From contig WNKI01000002.1 in assembly GCA_015350385.1 (NCBI GenBank), positions 4,892,636-4,956,635 on the forward strand: a stretch of 64,000 nt of DNA. The letters are read 5' to 3'. The stretch comes from Aculops lycopersici (taxonomy: Eukaryota; Arthropoda; Arachnida; Trombidiformes; Eriophyidae). The position numbers were made by a program, and so were the translations under genes. The first letter of the stretch is position 1. Every line of letters begins with the position of its first letter. The notes below the pieces were generated by a model. The model did not search any database. It saw only the letters and a list, made by a program, of their open reading frames with translations, and was not told where the DNA came from. Below are positions 51,801-62,066 of the stretch, in pieces.

Positions 51801-52619
51801 CAAATAGCAGCATCTGCTGTCTAGATAGCAAATGAGTCGGCTGATCAGTTGGTTAGTCGGTTGCAATGCGATTGACTCACATCCTGTGATGGCCAGTGGG
51901 CGATACCGACGGCAACTGGCACCTAGCGACATTTCAGACGCCATTTCGAGTGGCGGCCGGCTCCCTGTTTGCATAGTTAACGTAGCGATTCCACGCTGTG
52001 TTTGGTCTAAATGAGGAATGGTTTTATGAGCAACGGCAGCTGCACTGGGCCCAGCCAACTGGCCGAGTCTAAATTTGCAACTGCCTCGCGATTGCCGTCA
52101 GTCGGTGATGGCGATAGTGATGCTAGAGGTAGAGGTAGTGGAAGTAAAGTTAGATTTAAGCTGCACACTAAACTTGAACTCGTGGTGAAAATTTAGTCCC
52201 TCTCTCCTCTAACTCGTCGTTGGCCAAACGACTCACCGACTGACTGACTGACTGACTGGCTAGTGCCATTGTCATTGCGAGCTGACGGCTGGCTTTATGT
52301 GCTAGCTTTGCAGGATTTTGTGGCCGACCATCGCATCGCGGCATCAAGAGCAAGGACGTTGCTGGCAGTGGCGGCGGTCGCTCTGGCCAAGCTGACGCTC
52401 GACTGCTCACCAAGTTGCAAGGTTCCAGGAAAACCTAGCGACCACCGATCGAATAGCCAGCCAGTCGATTTCGCATTGATGGCCGAGGACCGGCAAGCGA
52501 GCGCGCAAACGACTAACTTGCTACCGATGAGCTTAAATGAAATGCGCAACTCGAACGATGGTCGCCGAGGGAAAAGGCTAAGGGTTAGCCAGACGCGCCT
52601 TCGTGTACTTTAAATGCGA

Positions 52620-52665
52620 ACTTCCCAAAGCGGAAGTTGGCGCGCCGACTTCCGCTTTGGGAAGT
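52620..52665. repeat. 46-bp near-perfect palindrome carrying ETS-like sites
   Basis: The 18-bp arms ACTTCCCAAAGCGGAAGT and their exact reverse complement surround a GGCGCGCC core. Only one of 23 base pairs is mismatched. CGGAAGT occurs on each strand. Confidence 0.9.
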
Positions 52666-52984
52666 CGGAAGCCAGAGCGGCGAGCACTGAGCGCCCGCGA
52701 GTCCGATCAAAATTCGATCATAATGCCTGAAAATCGGCCAACCGAAATTTCGGTTGCGTAACTTCCGCTTCCCTAAGCGCATCACATCGCGGGCGCAAAG
52801 TTAGTTGGCTGGCCAGCTCATTGCCTAGGCCAGCAGTGAGAGAGCAGCGCCTCGCCTCTCTAGCCAACCAAACGACTAAATCCTTGATATCAAAACTCGC
52901 AACTTTAACACACAAACACAAATACAGAAATCTCATCTAAACTCAGGGCAATGGAAAGAAGAGCGTAGAAAGTCAGTAGTTGCT

Positions 52985-53019
52985 GTTGTTTCTATGGCCG
53001 AGCAAGCCATAGAAACAAC
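52985..53019. repeat. Hairpin, 14-bp perfect arms, 7-base loop
   Basis: The arms GTTGTTTCTATGGC and their reverse complement flank CGAGCAA. The stem is too short for a typical microRNA precursor. Confidence 0.85.
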
Positions 53020-54897
53020 TGCGACTTGGCCAATTTAAGTCCCCACTAAACCAACCACCAGCCAGCCAACCGACGAGAGATAGAAGCGAGAGAAACGAGG
53101 AGGGAGCAGCGAAGTCTAAGAGCTCGCTTGGCTTATTTCGTCGGCCAGTAAACCAAGAAACTCTCCACTTTATATACGAGGCCAAGTTAACTTTTGTTTG
53201 TTGGTCAACACTCCAACTTTTTACTCGGAGTTTTGCTTTCGAATTAGCGAGCGCCAAGCTGTTTCCGGTTTGTTTTGCCGATTGTTTTGTCGGCCATTCG
53301 ACGTCTCGCGTCTCAGATTGGATTTTGACTCTCGATTGTTTGTTGTTGCGTTCTGTTGTGTTTGGTTTTCATATAAAGAAGGGAAAATTGAGATTATTTT
53401 TGAGGATGAGTTTAGGAGAGTTAAAAAATCCAATGAGCGAAAAAGTCTCCTCCTCCTTTTTGACACACGATCACGGTTTGTTCAATGGCCGGAAATAGAC
53501 TGAAACCTTCTCTCCTTCGCCCCGTTACTTGTCCCTGAGATCAGACGAAAGGCCCACCAGCGATAGATTTGATCTATCTAATCGGAAGCGCTGCCTCCTG
53601 AGCCGTGGCCTGGTGATGCCATCTTCTGTGCCGGCCACCAGCAAACAAGCCAACGATGGCCAGCAAACGAGGCGCGGAGAGATGGAAAGAATATGTCGTA
53701 CCTCCTCTCGTCTAGTCCCTTGTAGACTGCCGCCTTCTCACCCAAGCCACCAAAGTGAGTTCCTTGTCCATTTGAGCGTGAATCCAGTTTGCACCTAGAG
53801 ATTTTATCTGAACCAGAAGCAGAACTAGAACTCGAATCAGAACAGAACAGAACAGAGCAAAGCGAGTTGGGGGAAGAGGAGTCGACGACGCCTTCGAATA
53901 GAGGCGAATGGGGGAGGGGGCGGCGTAAAAAGAGAGAAGAAAAGGTTGGCAGCAGGTCGGCAAATTAGTCGAGTTTGTGAGACAAGGAGCGACAAAAAAA
54001 ACAAGTTGGATGAGACATTTTTGCTCAGGTAAAAAGACCGGAAGTATTGGAAAAGGTAACATTGTTTCGCGCCTCTGCACATGGGAGAAGATATGTGTGA
54101 TTTCCTCTCCCACGTCTAGCTTTGCAACGCGACGTTGCGCGACACACGGACTCGCTCATCGGTGAAGTTGTTGGGCAGATGTCGTTAGCCAGTGGAGCCA
54201 GTGGAGTGGCAAAGGGGCTGGCGAGGAAAGAAAAATTAGCATGGCAGGTAACATGAGCAAAAAGTTTTTGTCGCCAACTGAAGTGCAGTTGTGTTTGCCA
54301 ACCAATCTCGACTAACAGATTTGATGTGAAGTTTGAGTGAAAGCAACGGCAAAACAAGCAAGAGCGCCAAAAAACAACGACAGACGACCACGAAAACATT
54401 TCGCTCCTGATTTAATTCAAACTTAATGAGCAGATTAATGAGCGCCACAAAACTAATCAATCAAAACGGGCGAGTTAGTTCGTTGGCTGGCTGGCTCAAG
54501 GTTCCCCGTCGCCCCCAATAGCACGCTGTCCATTTGTTTGGTGGAGGTGACGTTAGAATGAGGCGGCCAGACTATGCTCTTGGCGTTAGTTGCTCACTTT
54601 GCTCCCAAATTTAGTGGCAGCGTCCTGAGCTTTGGAAGCGAAAGGTGAAAAGAGCAACTTCGCCGAGTTCATTAGCTCCATCAGCTCATAGAGAGTTGGT
54701 TGGACTACCGAACGGTTTTGTTTGCTATAGAGAGCGTTCGTGAGTTGGATCACAATCGAGACTAGAATCTCGCCTCATTATCGGCCAGTTCCAAGGAAGG
54801 CCGATCGGTCGCTCGCATAATTCGCGGCCTCTTGACCGGGATACAAATGGGCGTGGCAAGCTAGATAAAATTGGCATGACTTGTGCGGCGGGCAACT

Positions 54898-54937
54898 GAT
54901 TTGCATCGATTGCCTGTGGACGCAATCGATGCAAATC
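54898..54937. promoter_or_regulatory. Palindrome of two POU octamers, 16-bp arms
   Basis: The arms GATTTGCATCGATTGC and their exact reverse complement flank an 8-base loop. Each arm contains ATTTGCAT, the octamer bound by POU/Oct homeodomain factors, so the site is a symmetrical double octamer. A regulatory role is inferred. Confidence 0.6.
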
Positions 54938-57617
54938 ACAAGCCAGTTAGCTGGCAATTGATCAAATGTTGCCAGCCGTTTGGATATATATTCTTGTACC
55001 AACACTTTAGATATGTGCGCAGGTGCGTCGGTCCCGGTGAGTCTTTGCAGAGCCATCCTTTCACTAGCTGGCCCGTTTGCTAACTCGATCTGCTCCGTAG
55101 AGAGCGACTTATACCTCGACCGAGTGGCGCCTAGCGAGCAAATGAACGAGCGAGATGGCGGCAAATGGCCGCTGCACCAAGATCGTGACGCAAGTCGGTC
55201 GACCGACCGGCCGGCGCCTCGATAATGAACTCGCGCCATCCATCATAATGATGCCGTTTCAATGTCGCTCCCCGTTGCGCCTTGTCTCTCTCTCCCTCTC
55301 TCTCTCATCTTTTGCTATGTGTGTGCTTTTGTCAGGGACAGCGAGAGTTTGTCGTACTTGAGAGAAGAGACAAAATTTGCCAGGTATCTAGCTTTGCGAT
55401 AGCTAGAGTCATGACTGCAACTTTAGCTACTCTCTCACGGCGTGCCACTCTATTTCTTCCATGTCTCTCAGAGATGCGAAAAGCAAAGCGTTCAATGGCA
55501 ACCCCAACTCCACATTTGAGCTTATGTATCATAATTTGGCTCGGGCAGCCCTTGGCTTTAGTGCCCGTCCTTTCTCATCCAATAGCTGCAGTCGTGTAAT
55601 CTATGCAAAAGTTTAGCGTTAGTGACGATGGTATGCGAACGCAACGAGTGCAGACAAACTAGCGTCTCTTTGCTGCTATAACTTCGGGGCTCAGTTTACC
55701 TGTGCCAGTGGTCTTATGTGGACTATCTGGCTGGCAATGGAAGGCACCGCTACGGGTAAACTAACTAACTTGCTCAGCCCCCTCCTCTTCGTTTGGACCC
55801 CAAACAATCGGATGGCTTCTTGTTCTTCTTCTTTCAGCAATTTGCTCTTCTTCTTTTTCCTTCTTTTTTGGCTTCCTCTGCTTCTAAATCATCATTTTCT
55901 TGCTCCCATCTCTTTAGTTTGTATAGCAAACTGACTGGTTAGCTGTGCGACTCGCGCCAAGTTTTACACAATTTCTCAGATTTTTTTTCTGTCATCGAAC
56001 AATTGTTGCGCTGCGAGAAGAGAGGGAGCGGGAGGGAGCAACTCAATGTTGTCGGTATTGAAATTTGCCTCGCAACTAACAACTCGCCACGATTGACTGA
56101 GAAACAGCGAGGGGGCGGCGGGCTAAAGCAAGGCAAATTTCCACGCAACTTTGTGTCACGTAACTGCTGGCCAATGGAGCAAAAAGAAGTTGTTATTTTT
56201 ACGATCCAAAATGTAACTCTCAACGTTTTGGCACCACTACCACTTACGCCACTACCAGTAACAAACCAACAAAAGTCACTGCTGATTGCGGTCGCTCCTT
56301 TGCTCTTGTTGTTATCGTTAGCGTTTGGTTGTATAGAGGGAAAAAGAGACACGATAGAAGCGTAGAGTTGCCTTTGGTCTAATAGGATTGTCACTGGGAA
56401 TAGCGCAAAATTGTTTCATGTTCATGTGCCGCATTCACTCTAGTTGGCTTTGCGACCAAGGGAACTTTGCTGGCAAGCCAGCTAAGGGCCAATGGTGTTA
56501 CGTTGTTACCTGCCCAGGTAAGCTTGCGGCAAAGTAACAGCTCGGTTCGGCTCGGCTCAGCTTGGTGCGCGCGCGCTACGCTTTGCCGAAGCAGCGGACA
56601 TAATAATGATGCGAGCAACATAATTAATGTAGCGACACACACCAACTGAACGCCAACCAAACTCAACTAAGGAAATGACACAACAACCGAAAGCCAACAG
56701 CAACCACGATGGCAAACTGCAGCACGTTGCTCTCGTTCGAATCGCTCTCTTGCTGACTCCAACTCGGACTCTAACGTTAAAGTCGCCGTAGGTTTGCATC
56801 ACAAAACCGCAAAACTGCCACTAGCGCTCACTTTCAATCGACTGACTGACTGGCTGGCTGGCTATCGTCATCGCGTTGCCGTGGTTTGTGTCGCGGTCTA
56901 ATGTAGTTCTTTGGTCTATTTGGTCGCCCGTTTGGTTGGCGTTCACAAGTCGAGAGTTTGGTTAGCTAGCTGGAGGTGATGGCCTAGTGGACGTTTCATA
57001 GTTTGGCTCGTTCAATCCATTCTTGTGTTCTTTTAGCATCGGCGGCGTCATTTTTTGTACTGGTGGGAGTCGATCTATGGCTGACATCGAGCCTCCACTT
57101 AAGTGCCGCCGCCGAGTTGAGTCGAGCAACAACAACCACAACAACCACAACCACAATGGAGAGTCGGCAAATGACTTCGTGGCTTCGCCGTTGCGGTCTC
57201 TGATTCGATTCGTGCGCACGTTTGTGTCGTTTCAGTTGAAAGTGTTGCTGCGCCTATTAGGCGCAGTTTCTATCATCACAATTAAACAAGATCCAAGAGA
57301 AGCGATCAAAAACTAACAGTTCATTATCCTCTTTACCTATTCACAATTTTACCTGAACTCCCACCGGAAAAACACAAACAAACGCTCACTCACACGCACA
57401 TGCTCACGCTCACAGGTCAGCTGAGCCTGGTCTCAATCAAGACTAACTAGCAGCGACAGGTGGCCACTCAAATGGTTTGCACAGAGATGACACAAGCAAC
57501 TATAAGACAACGGCAACAACAAACAATACTACCAACAGGAAGACAGATGAGAGGGCTGAAGAATTCGCAACAAAAGACTGAGGAGTAGAAGCGAAGTTGT
57601 GCAGATAGAGAGGAGAT

Positions 57618-60600
57618 ATGCACCTCGACGAGTCAGAAGTGGTGGCGGCGACAACCACTTGTTGTAGCTGCTGGCCACCTGCTGGCCTGCAAAAGTCAAC
57701 CGCGAGGCGCGCGGCGGCCGAGCCCAGATTCAAGCTCAACCGCGAGCTCGTGGCAAGACTGGCGCTCGCCTCGCTCACAGGTGCCGACCAATCGTCGCCA
57801 ACCACTTGTAGGCCGAGGAGGGTGGCAGCGGCGAAAGGTGCTGCCACGATTACGGCGCCCAAAAAGTCGAAAAAAACACCTTTTGGTGGAAATGATACAG
57901 ACGAACAGGGGGAAGAAGAAAATGTAGCGGTAGTGGCGGGACAGAAAATTGAAAATGATATTGAAATCGACGAAGAAAAAGAAAGAAACGATGAAGAGAA
58001 AGATGAGCTCAACAAGTTGCCTTGTTCAGTGTTGTGCGTCGAGTCAAAGTCGGATTCGAAGTCGATATCGAGTCCGCAAAAGCTTAAAGGCGATGAGACT
58101 AAAGAAGAAGAAGAAGCTAACACTGAGATTGAGTTTAAGAAGAAGAAGAAGATTAGATGTGAGCATGGGGAATGCGGCAAGAGAGTCGCTCCTCGATTTG
58201 GAAAAGAAGCCAGTGAAAGATTTAAAGGAAGAGTTGGAAATTGTGTTTACCCAACGTGTTCTCCCAACTTCCACCACCAAGCTCATCGCAACCACTTTGC
58301 TGCTGCTGCAGACGACGTCATTGCTCGCGAGCCCGGCGAACAAGTGGTTGTGGCGCGTAATGGTGATTTGATGATTGAATCTCGCTCAATAGCTTCAAGT
58401 TGGATGGTGGCAAACAATGCGCTGGCAAGGCAACGGCCACCCGTACTTACGACACCTGTACTAGCGGCCACGACCAGGACAGCAACGGCAACAACGAGCT
58501 GCAGAACTTTGGACAATCAATCGTCAATCCTTGGTTCGTTCCACAGCGCGAGTCTCGGAGACGCCAAGAGTCGGCAAGCTGGTAGCGGTGGAGGTGACGA
58601 CAAGACATCTTCAGTGCAAAGAAGGATTTACGACGACGACGACGAAGCTACTTTCGCGCCGATCGACAGCCAGGTAACAGGTTGCAGTGGCCATAAAGCA
58701 AGTGGCTTCAAGCGTAGATGCTCCCCGTTGTCTCGTGTTCGATTGATTTCGCGCTCAAACAAGTGTTCTGATTTGCCCATTGAAAGGAACATAGAAACAT
58801 CAACACCAACACCCACTTTGCCATCATCCACTGCAACTCAAACTTTTAATTCGTCGAATTCGAGATTGACATCCACAAGCAAGAACAAGAGCAAGAATAG
58901 GAATAGGAATAGTAATAGGTATAGTAATAGTAATAGTAATATTAGACCCATTGAACAAGAAGCAACTTTAGCTAGTCGCCCAGATGCAAGTAGTAGGAGG
59001 AAAATTTGGAAGATAAACAAGAAGAGCATCGGCATTAATCCTGAGCCACTAACTGTGATCAGAATTCAAGAGGAAAAGTCGGCATTGGAATCAGTTGGAG
59101 TTTGCGTCGTTGCGTCCCCAATTGCGTCACACTTTTCGAGAGGTCAGCTGGTACACTTGAACCAGAAAGAACTTAACTCGTCGGCGGAGGCGTTGTCATT
59201 GTCTTTGCAATTGAGCTTTCCAAGTGAGACCACAAACGTTGAGGAGAAAGGCTCGCGAAAAAGTCGAGAGACTCGGAGAAATCTTATCTCAAATTCAGGC
59301 GCCGAGTTTGGGCCATCTACGTCGGTGGCAACGGAAGCAACGTTGCCCGCGGCGACATCGAAACCCCCAACAACTCGAAACGAAACGGGAGAGCCGACAG
59401 CATCGGCGAGAAAAACAACCAATGACCACAGGAAGTCGGCAAACAATACAAAAATAACAACGACACCAGCTACAAATCCATGTGATAGTCTACTAGGAGG
59501 CCAACGAGAAAGAGAAATAAAACAACCAAATGCTTGCCCGAGAGACGGAAATAGAGACCAAGACGTTTGTGGAACTCGACGACAACGACGAGACACGACC
59601 GAAAGGACTGGGCACCGCCACCTTCGGGAACCCAAGACCAGACAGAGACTCGTTGTCGTCGTCAAGTCGTCGTCAAGTGGTTCTAGTGGAGTGAGTAAAC
59701 GGGGTGAGACTTCATATACTGATGACAAGAAAAATACGACAACAAAAGGGGAGAAAGAGAAAGAGACGACGACGACGTCGACTGGCTTACAAATATGGGC
59801 CAGCAAGGCGGGACAAAGTCGAGCGACGGGCCGGCTCATTTGGCGCTTCCTCATGGCCTTGATTCTGGCCTTCCTCGTGGCCTCGTCGGCGTTGAGTCCG
59901 CTGTTTCCCGCCACGCCCACCGGCTGGCTGGCCGGGCGGGGGTCAACCCGACACTCCTCCCTGCTAGTATCGGCGCAATCGAGCGGCAGTCCACCCAGTG
60001 AGCCGACGCCAATCAAATCGGACGAGCTCAGTCGCGCCGTCCTGGCCACCATGTCCACGCAGTCGAGCATTGATTTGGGCTTGAACCAGAGCGCCAGCTC
60101 CACCTTTACAACCAAAACTTCCGGTTCGAAGGAAGCAACAACAGCAGCAACAAATTTGGTCACAACAGAGACAAAAACCGCAAGCAAATCGACGACTAAA
60201 TTAACAAAATTACAACGAAGCACAAACCAAGACTCAGACTTTGGCTCGTCGTCGTCATCCGATTCGTCTAGTTTAGATCAAGATTCATTTAATCTGGCCA
60301 CTGAACCCTCAATGATGAACAGCAACCTAGCCTCCGACTTGGATTCGGGGGACCCGTCGCTGGTGGTTGCCGGCGGCGCCACGCCCAACCAGCTGACTGC
60401 TCTAACAAGTTTACGAAACACCAATGGCAACGGCAACAATAATCAAAACAACAATTCCTCCTCGCAGCTGCCTGCTAGCATACCTCAAGCCATTGATTCC
60501 ATTGCAACTAGCGGAGGTTATACATTTGGGGATCAACTATTGGACTTTGGCCGAATCTTTATAATGGGCGCCATTATTGTGGGCGACATTTGCGGTAACA

Positions 60601-62066
60601 GTCTGGTGATTTTGTCCGTTTGTAGGCATAGCAAGTTGCGTGTTACAACCAATTGGTTTGTTGTTTCGCTAGCTTGCGCCGACATTCTAGTTGCCTTATT
60701 TGCCATGACCTTCAACGCGTCCGTAATTATATCCGGTCGCTGGCTATTCGCCAGTTGGATGTGTGACTTTTGGAACTCGTGCGATGTGCTCGCCTCGACG
60801 GCTTCAATTTTGCATTTGTGTTGCATCTCAATAGACCGTTACATTGCCATCATGCGACCCCTCGATTATCCAATGAAGATTACAACGCGCCGAGTGATGT
60901 ATACTCTTTGCGGAGTTTGGATTAGCTCGGCCCTCTTATCGTATATCCCAATTTTCACAGGTATTTATACGACTGCCGAGCACATTAAGTGGCTCGAGGA
61001 GAATCCTGATCAGTGTGAGTTTGTGGTGAATCGGGTTTACGCCGTAGTGTCGTCGGCCATTTCCTTTTGGATCCCCTGTTGCATCATGGTGTTTACCTAT
61101 TACCGAATCTATCGCGAGGCAACCCGACAGGAGAAGTTCATCTACAAGGCGCAAAGTATAATGCCAGCGCCCATGCCAAACCACCACCACAACAACCACA
61201 AGTCGGGCGGCGGTGGCGGCGCCTCGGCCAATCGGTCGAAGCAACGCCGCAGCAAGTCGATGGCTGTGGGCGGAAGTGGCGGCGGCGGCCAGCCTACAGG
61301 TGGCATCTCGAAGGAGGATAGGATAAGACAGTTGGCCAAGCAGCAGCAGGAGATGCAGGCGCCGCCGCCACCGCATCAACCCGCGCCACGCCCACTGCCC
61401 GCCCACCTCGGCCCGCAGGCGGCGCTCACGCAATCGAGCGGCGAGATCGCAACGACCAACTTGACCACAACAGGTGGTGGCGCGGGCGAGACTGATCCGT
61501 TGAATGCCACAGTGGATGTTAATAATAACAATAATAATAATAATAATAATGCCAATGCTAATCATAGCGGAAATGTCCTTCTCGTCAACAAGAACCAGCC
61601 GCCACCTGTTTGCGTCACCCAAGCGCCACCCTTGCAAGACGAAGATGACGATCAAAACTCAGACTCCGGTCAATCGACGCCAACCAAACGATCAATCTCA
61701 AAGATGAAACGCGAACACAAGGCGGCCAAAACTTTGGGTATCATCATGGGCGTATTTGTTCTCTGTTGGTTGCCCTTTTTTCTATGGTACACGCCGCAGA
61801 ATATTTGCGGTCACGCTTGCGACGGAATGGTGCCCAAGAGTGTGGTGACGTTGCTCTTTTGGATTGGTTACTTCAACTCAATGTTAAATCCCATCATCTA
61901 TGCCTATTTCAATCATGAATTTAGAGATGCCTTCAAGAAGACACTGCAATGGATCTTTTGCTGTTGCGAAGATTTAAAATGTCTCCGAGTTCAGAGGCCA
62001 AACGACAATCAGCGCTACAATTGCACCTACCGATCAACTCAAGAGATTGGGCTAGTTAATTCGTGA
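57618..62066 (+). CDS. OctbR: Beta-type octopamine receptor (class A GPCR) with very long N-terminus
   Basis: 1482 codons from ATG. Octopamine would bind from outside and raise cAMP through Gs at the plasma membrane. Seven membrane helices lie at about 978-1003, 1012-1036, 1048-1070, 1090-1112, 1135-1158, 1371-1395 and 1408-1430. Key residues are D1022 (helix 2), amine-binding D1056 in NSCDVLASTASIL, DRY at 1073-1075, CWLPFF in helix 6 and NPIIY at 1424-1428. VWISSALLSYIPIF and the block EHKAAKTLGIIMG match insect beta-octopamine receptors. The third intracellular loop, about 200 residues, is rich in H, G and N. The first 745 residues are low-complexity. M746 opens a signal-peptide-like run (MALILAFLVASSALS), so translation may start at 59853, giving 737 residues. 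Receptor class is firm, the start uncertain. Confidence 0.93.
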   Translation: MHLDESEVVAATTTCCSCWPPAGLQKSTARRAAAEPRFKLNRELVARLALASLTGADQSSPTTCRPRRVAAAKGAATITAPKKSKKTPFGGNDTDEQGEEENVAVVAGQKIENDIEIDEEKERNDEEKDELNKLPCSVLCVESKSDSKSISSPQKLKGDETKEEEEANTEIEFKKKKKIRCEHGECGKRVAPRFGKEASERFKGRVGNCVYPTCSPNFHHQAHRNHFAAAADDVIAREPGEQVVVARNGDLMIESRSIASSWMVANNALARQRPPVLTTPVLAATTRTATATTSCRTLDNQSSILGSFHSASLGDAKSRQAGSGGGDDKTSSVQRRIYDDDDEATFAPIDSQVTGCSGHKASGFKRRCSPLSRVRLISRSNKCSDLPIERNIETSTPTPTLPSSTATQTFNSSNSRLTSTSKNKSKNRNRNSNRYSNSNSNIRPIEQEATLASRPDASSRRKIWKINKKSIGINPEPLTVIRIQEEKSALESVGVCVVASPIASHFSRGQLVHLNQKELNSSAEALSLSLQLSFPSETTNVEEKGSRKSRETRRNLISNSGAEFGPSTSVATEATLPAATSKPPTTRNETGEPTASARKTTNDHRKSANNTKITTTPATNPCDSLLGGQREREIKQPNACPRDGNRDQDVCGTRRQRRDTTERTGHRHLREPKTRQRLVVVVKSSSSGSSGVSKRGETSYTDDKKNTTTKGEKEKETTTTSTGLQIWASKAGQSRATGRLIWRFLMALILAFLVASSALSPLFPATPTGWLAGRGSTRHSSLLVSAQSSGSPPSEPTPIKSDELSRAVLATMSTQSSIDLGLNQSASSTFTTKTSGSKEATTAATNLVTTETKTASKSTTKLTKLQRSTNQDSDFGSSSSSDSSSLDQDSFNLATEPSMMNSNLASDLDSGDPSLVVAGGATPNQLTALTSLRNTNGNGNNNQNNNSSSQLPASIPQAIDSIATSGGYTFGDQLLDFGRIFIMGAIIVGDICGNSLVILSVCRHSKLRVTTNWFVVSLACADILVALFAMTFNASVIISGRWLFASWMCDFWNSCDVLASTASILHLCCISIDRYIAIMRPLDYPMKITTRRVMYTLCGVWISSALLSYIPIFTGIYTTAEHIKWLEENPDQCEFVVNRVYAVVSSAISFWIPCCIMVFTYYRIYREATRQEKFIYKAQSIMPAPMPNHHHNNHKSGGGGGASANRSKQRRSKSMAVGGSGGGGQPTGGISKEDRIRQLAKQQQEMQAPPPPHQPAPRPLPAHLGPQAALTQSSGEIATTNLTTTGGGAGETDPLNATVDVNNNNNNNNNNANANHSGNVLLVNKNQPPPVCVTQAPPLQDEDDDQNSDSGQSTPTKRSISKMKREHKAAKTLGIIMGVFVLCWLPFFLWYTPQNICGHACDGMVPKSVVTLLFWIGYFNSMLNPIIYAYFNHEFRDAFKKTLQWIFCCCEDLKCLRVQRPNDNQRYNCTYRSTQEIGLVNS

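Larger units (their letters stand above)
37733..57617. other. About 20 kb with no supportable gene
   Basis: All frames here are short, low-complexity or begin at non-ATG codons. Contents I can support are a 103-bp MITE (38070-38172), a large CT microsatellite with a 162-base gap (41146-41415), other CT, GTT, TA and GCTA microsatellites, a solo LTR (45912-46245), five strong hairpins and many CGGAAGT (ETS-like) words on both strands. Donor-like sites such as CAGGTAAGC near 56516 leave room for non-coding exons, probably of the octopamine receptor. I infer a large regulatory region or a long 5' intron or UTR of that receptor. Confidence 0.5.

Noticed and set aside
59144..60223. 359-codon antisense frame opposite the octopamine receptor N-terminus
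   Set aside because: Composition-driven mirror of a long low-complexity coding frame. It has no domain and no supported start.
60936..61655. 239-codon antisense frame opposite the receptor's helices 4-5 and third loop
   Set aside because: Mirror of the receptor codons and its repeat-rich loop; nothing recognisable.
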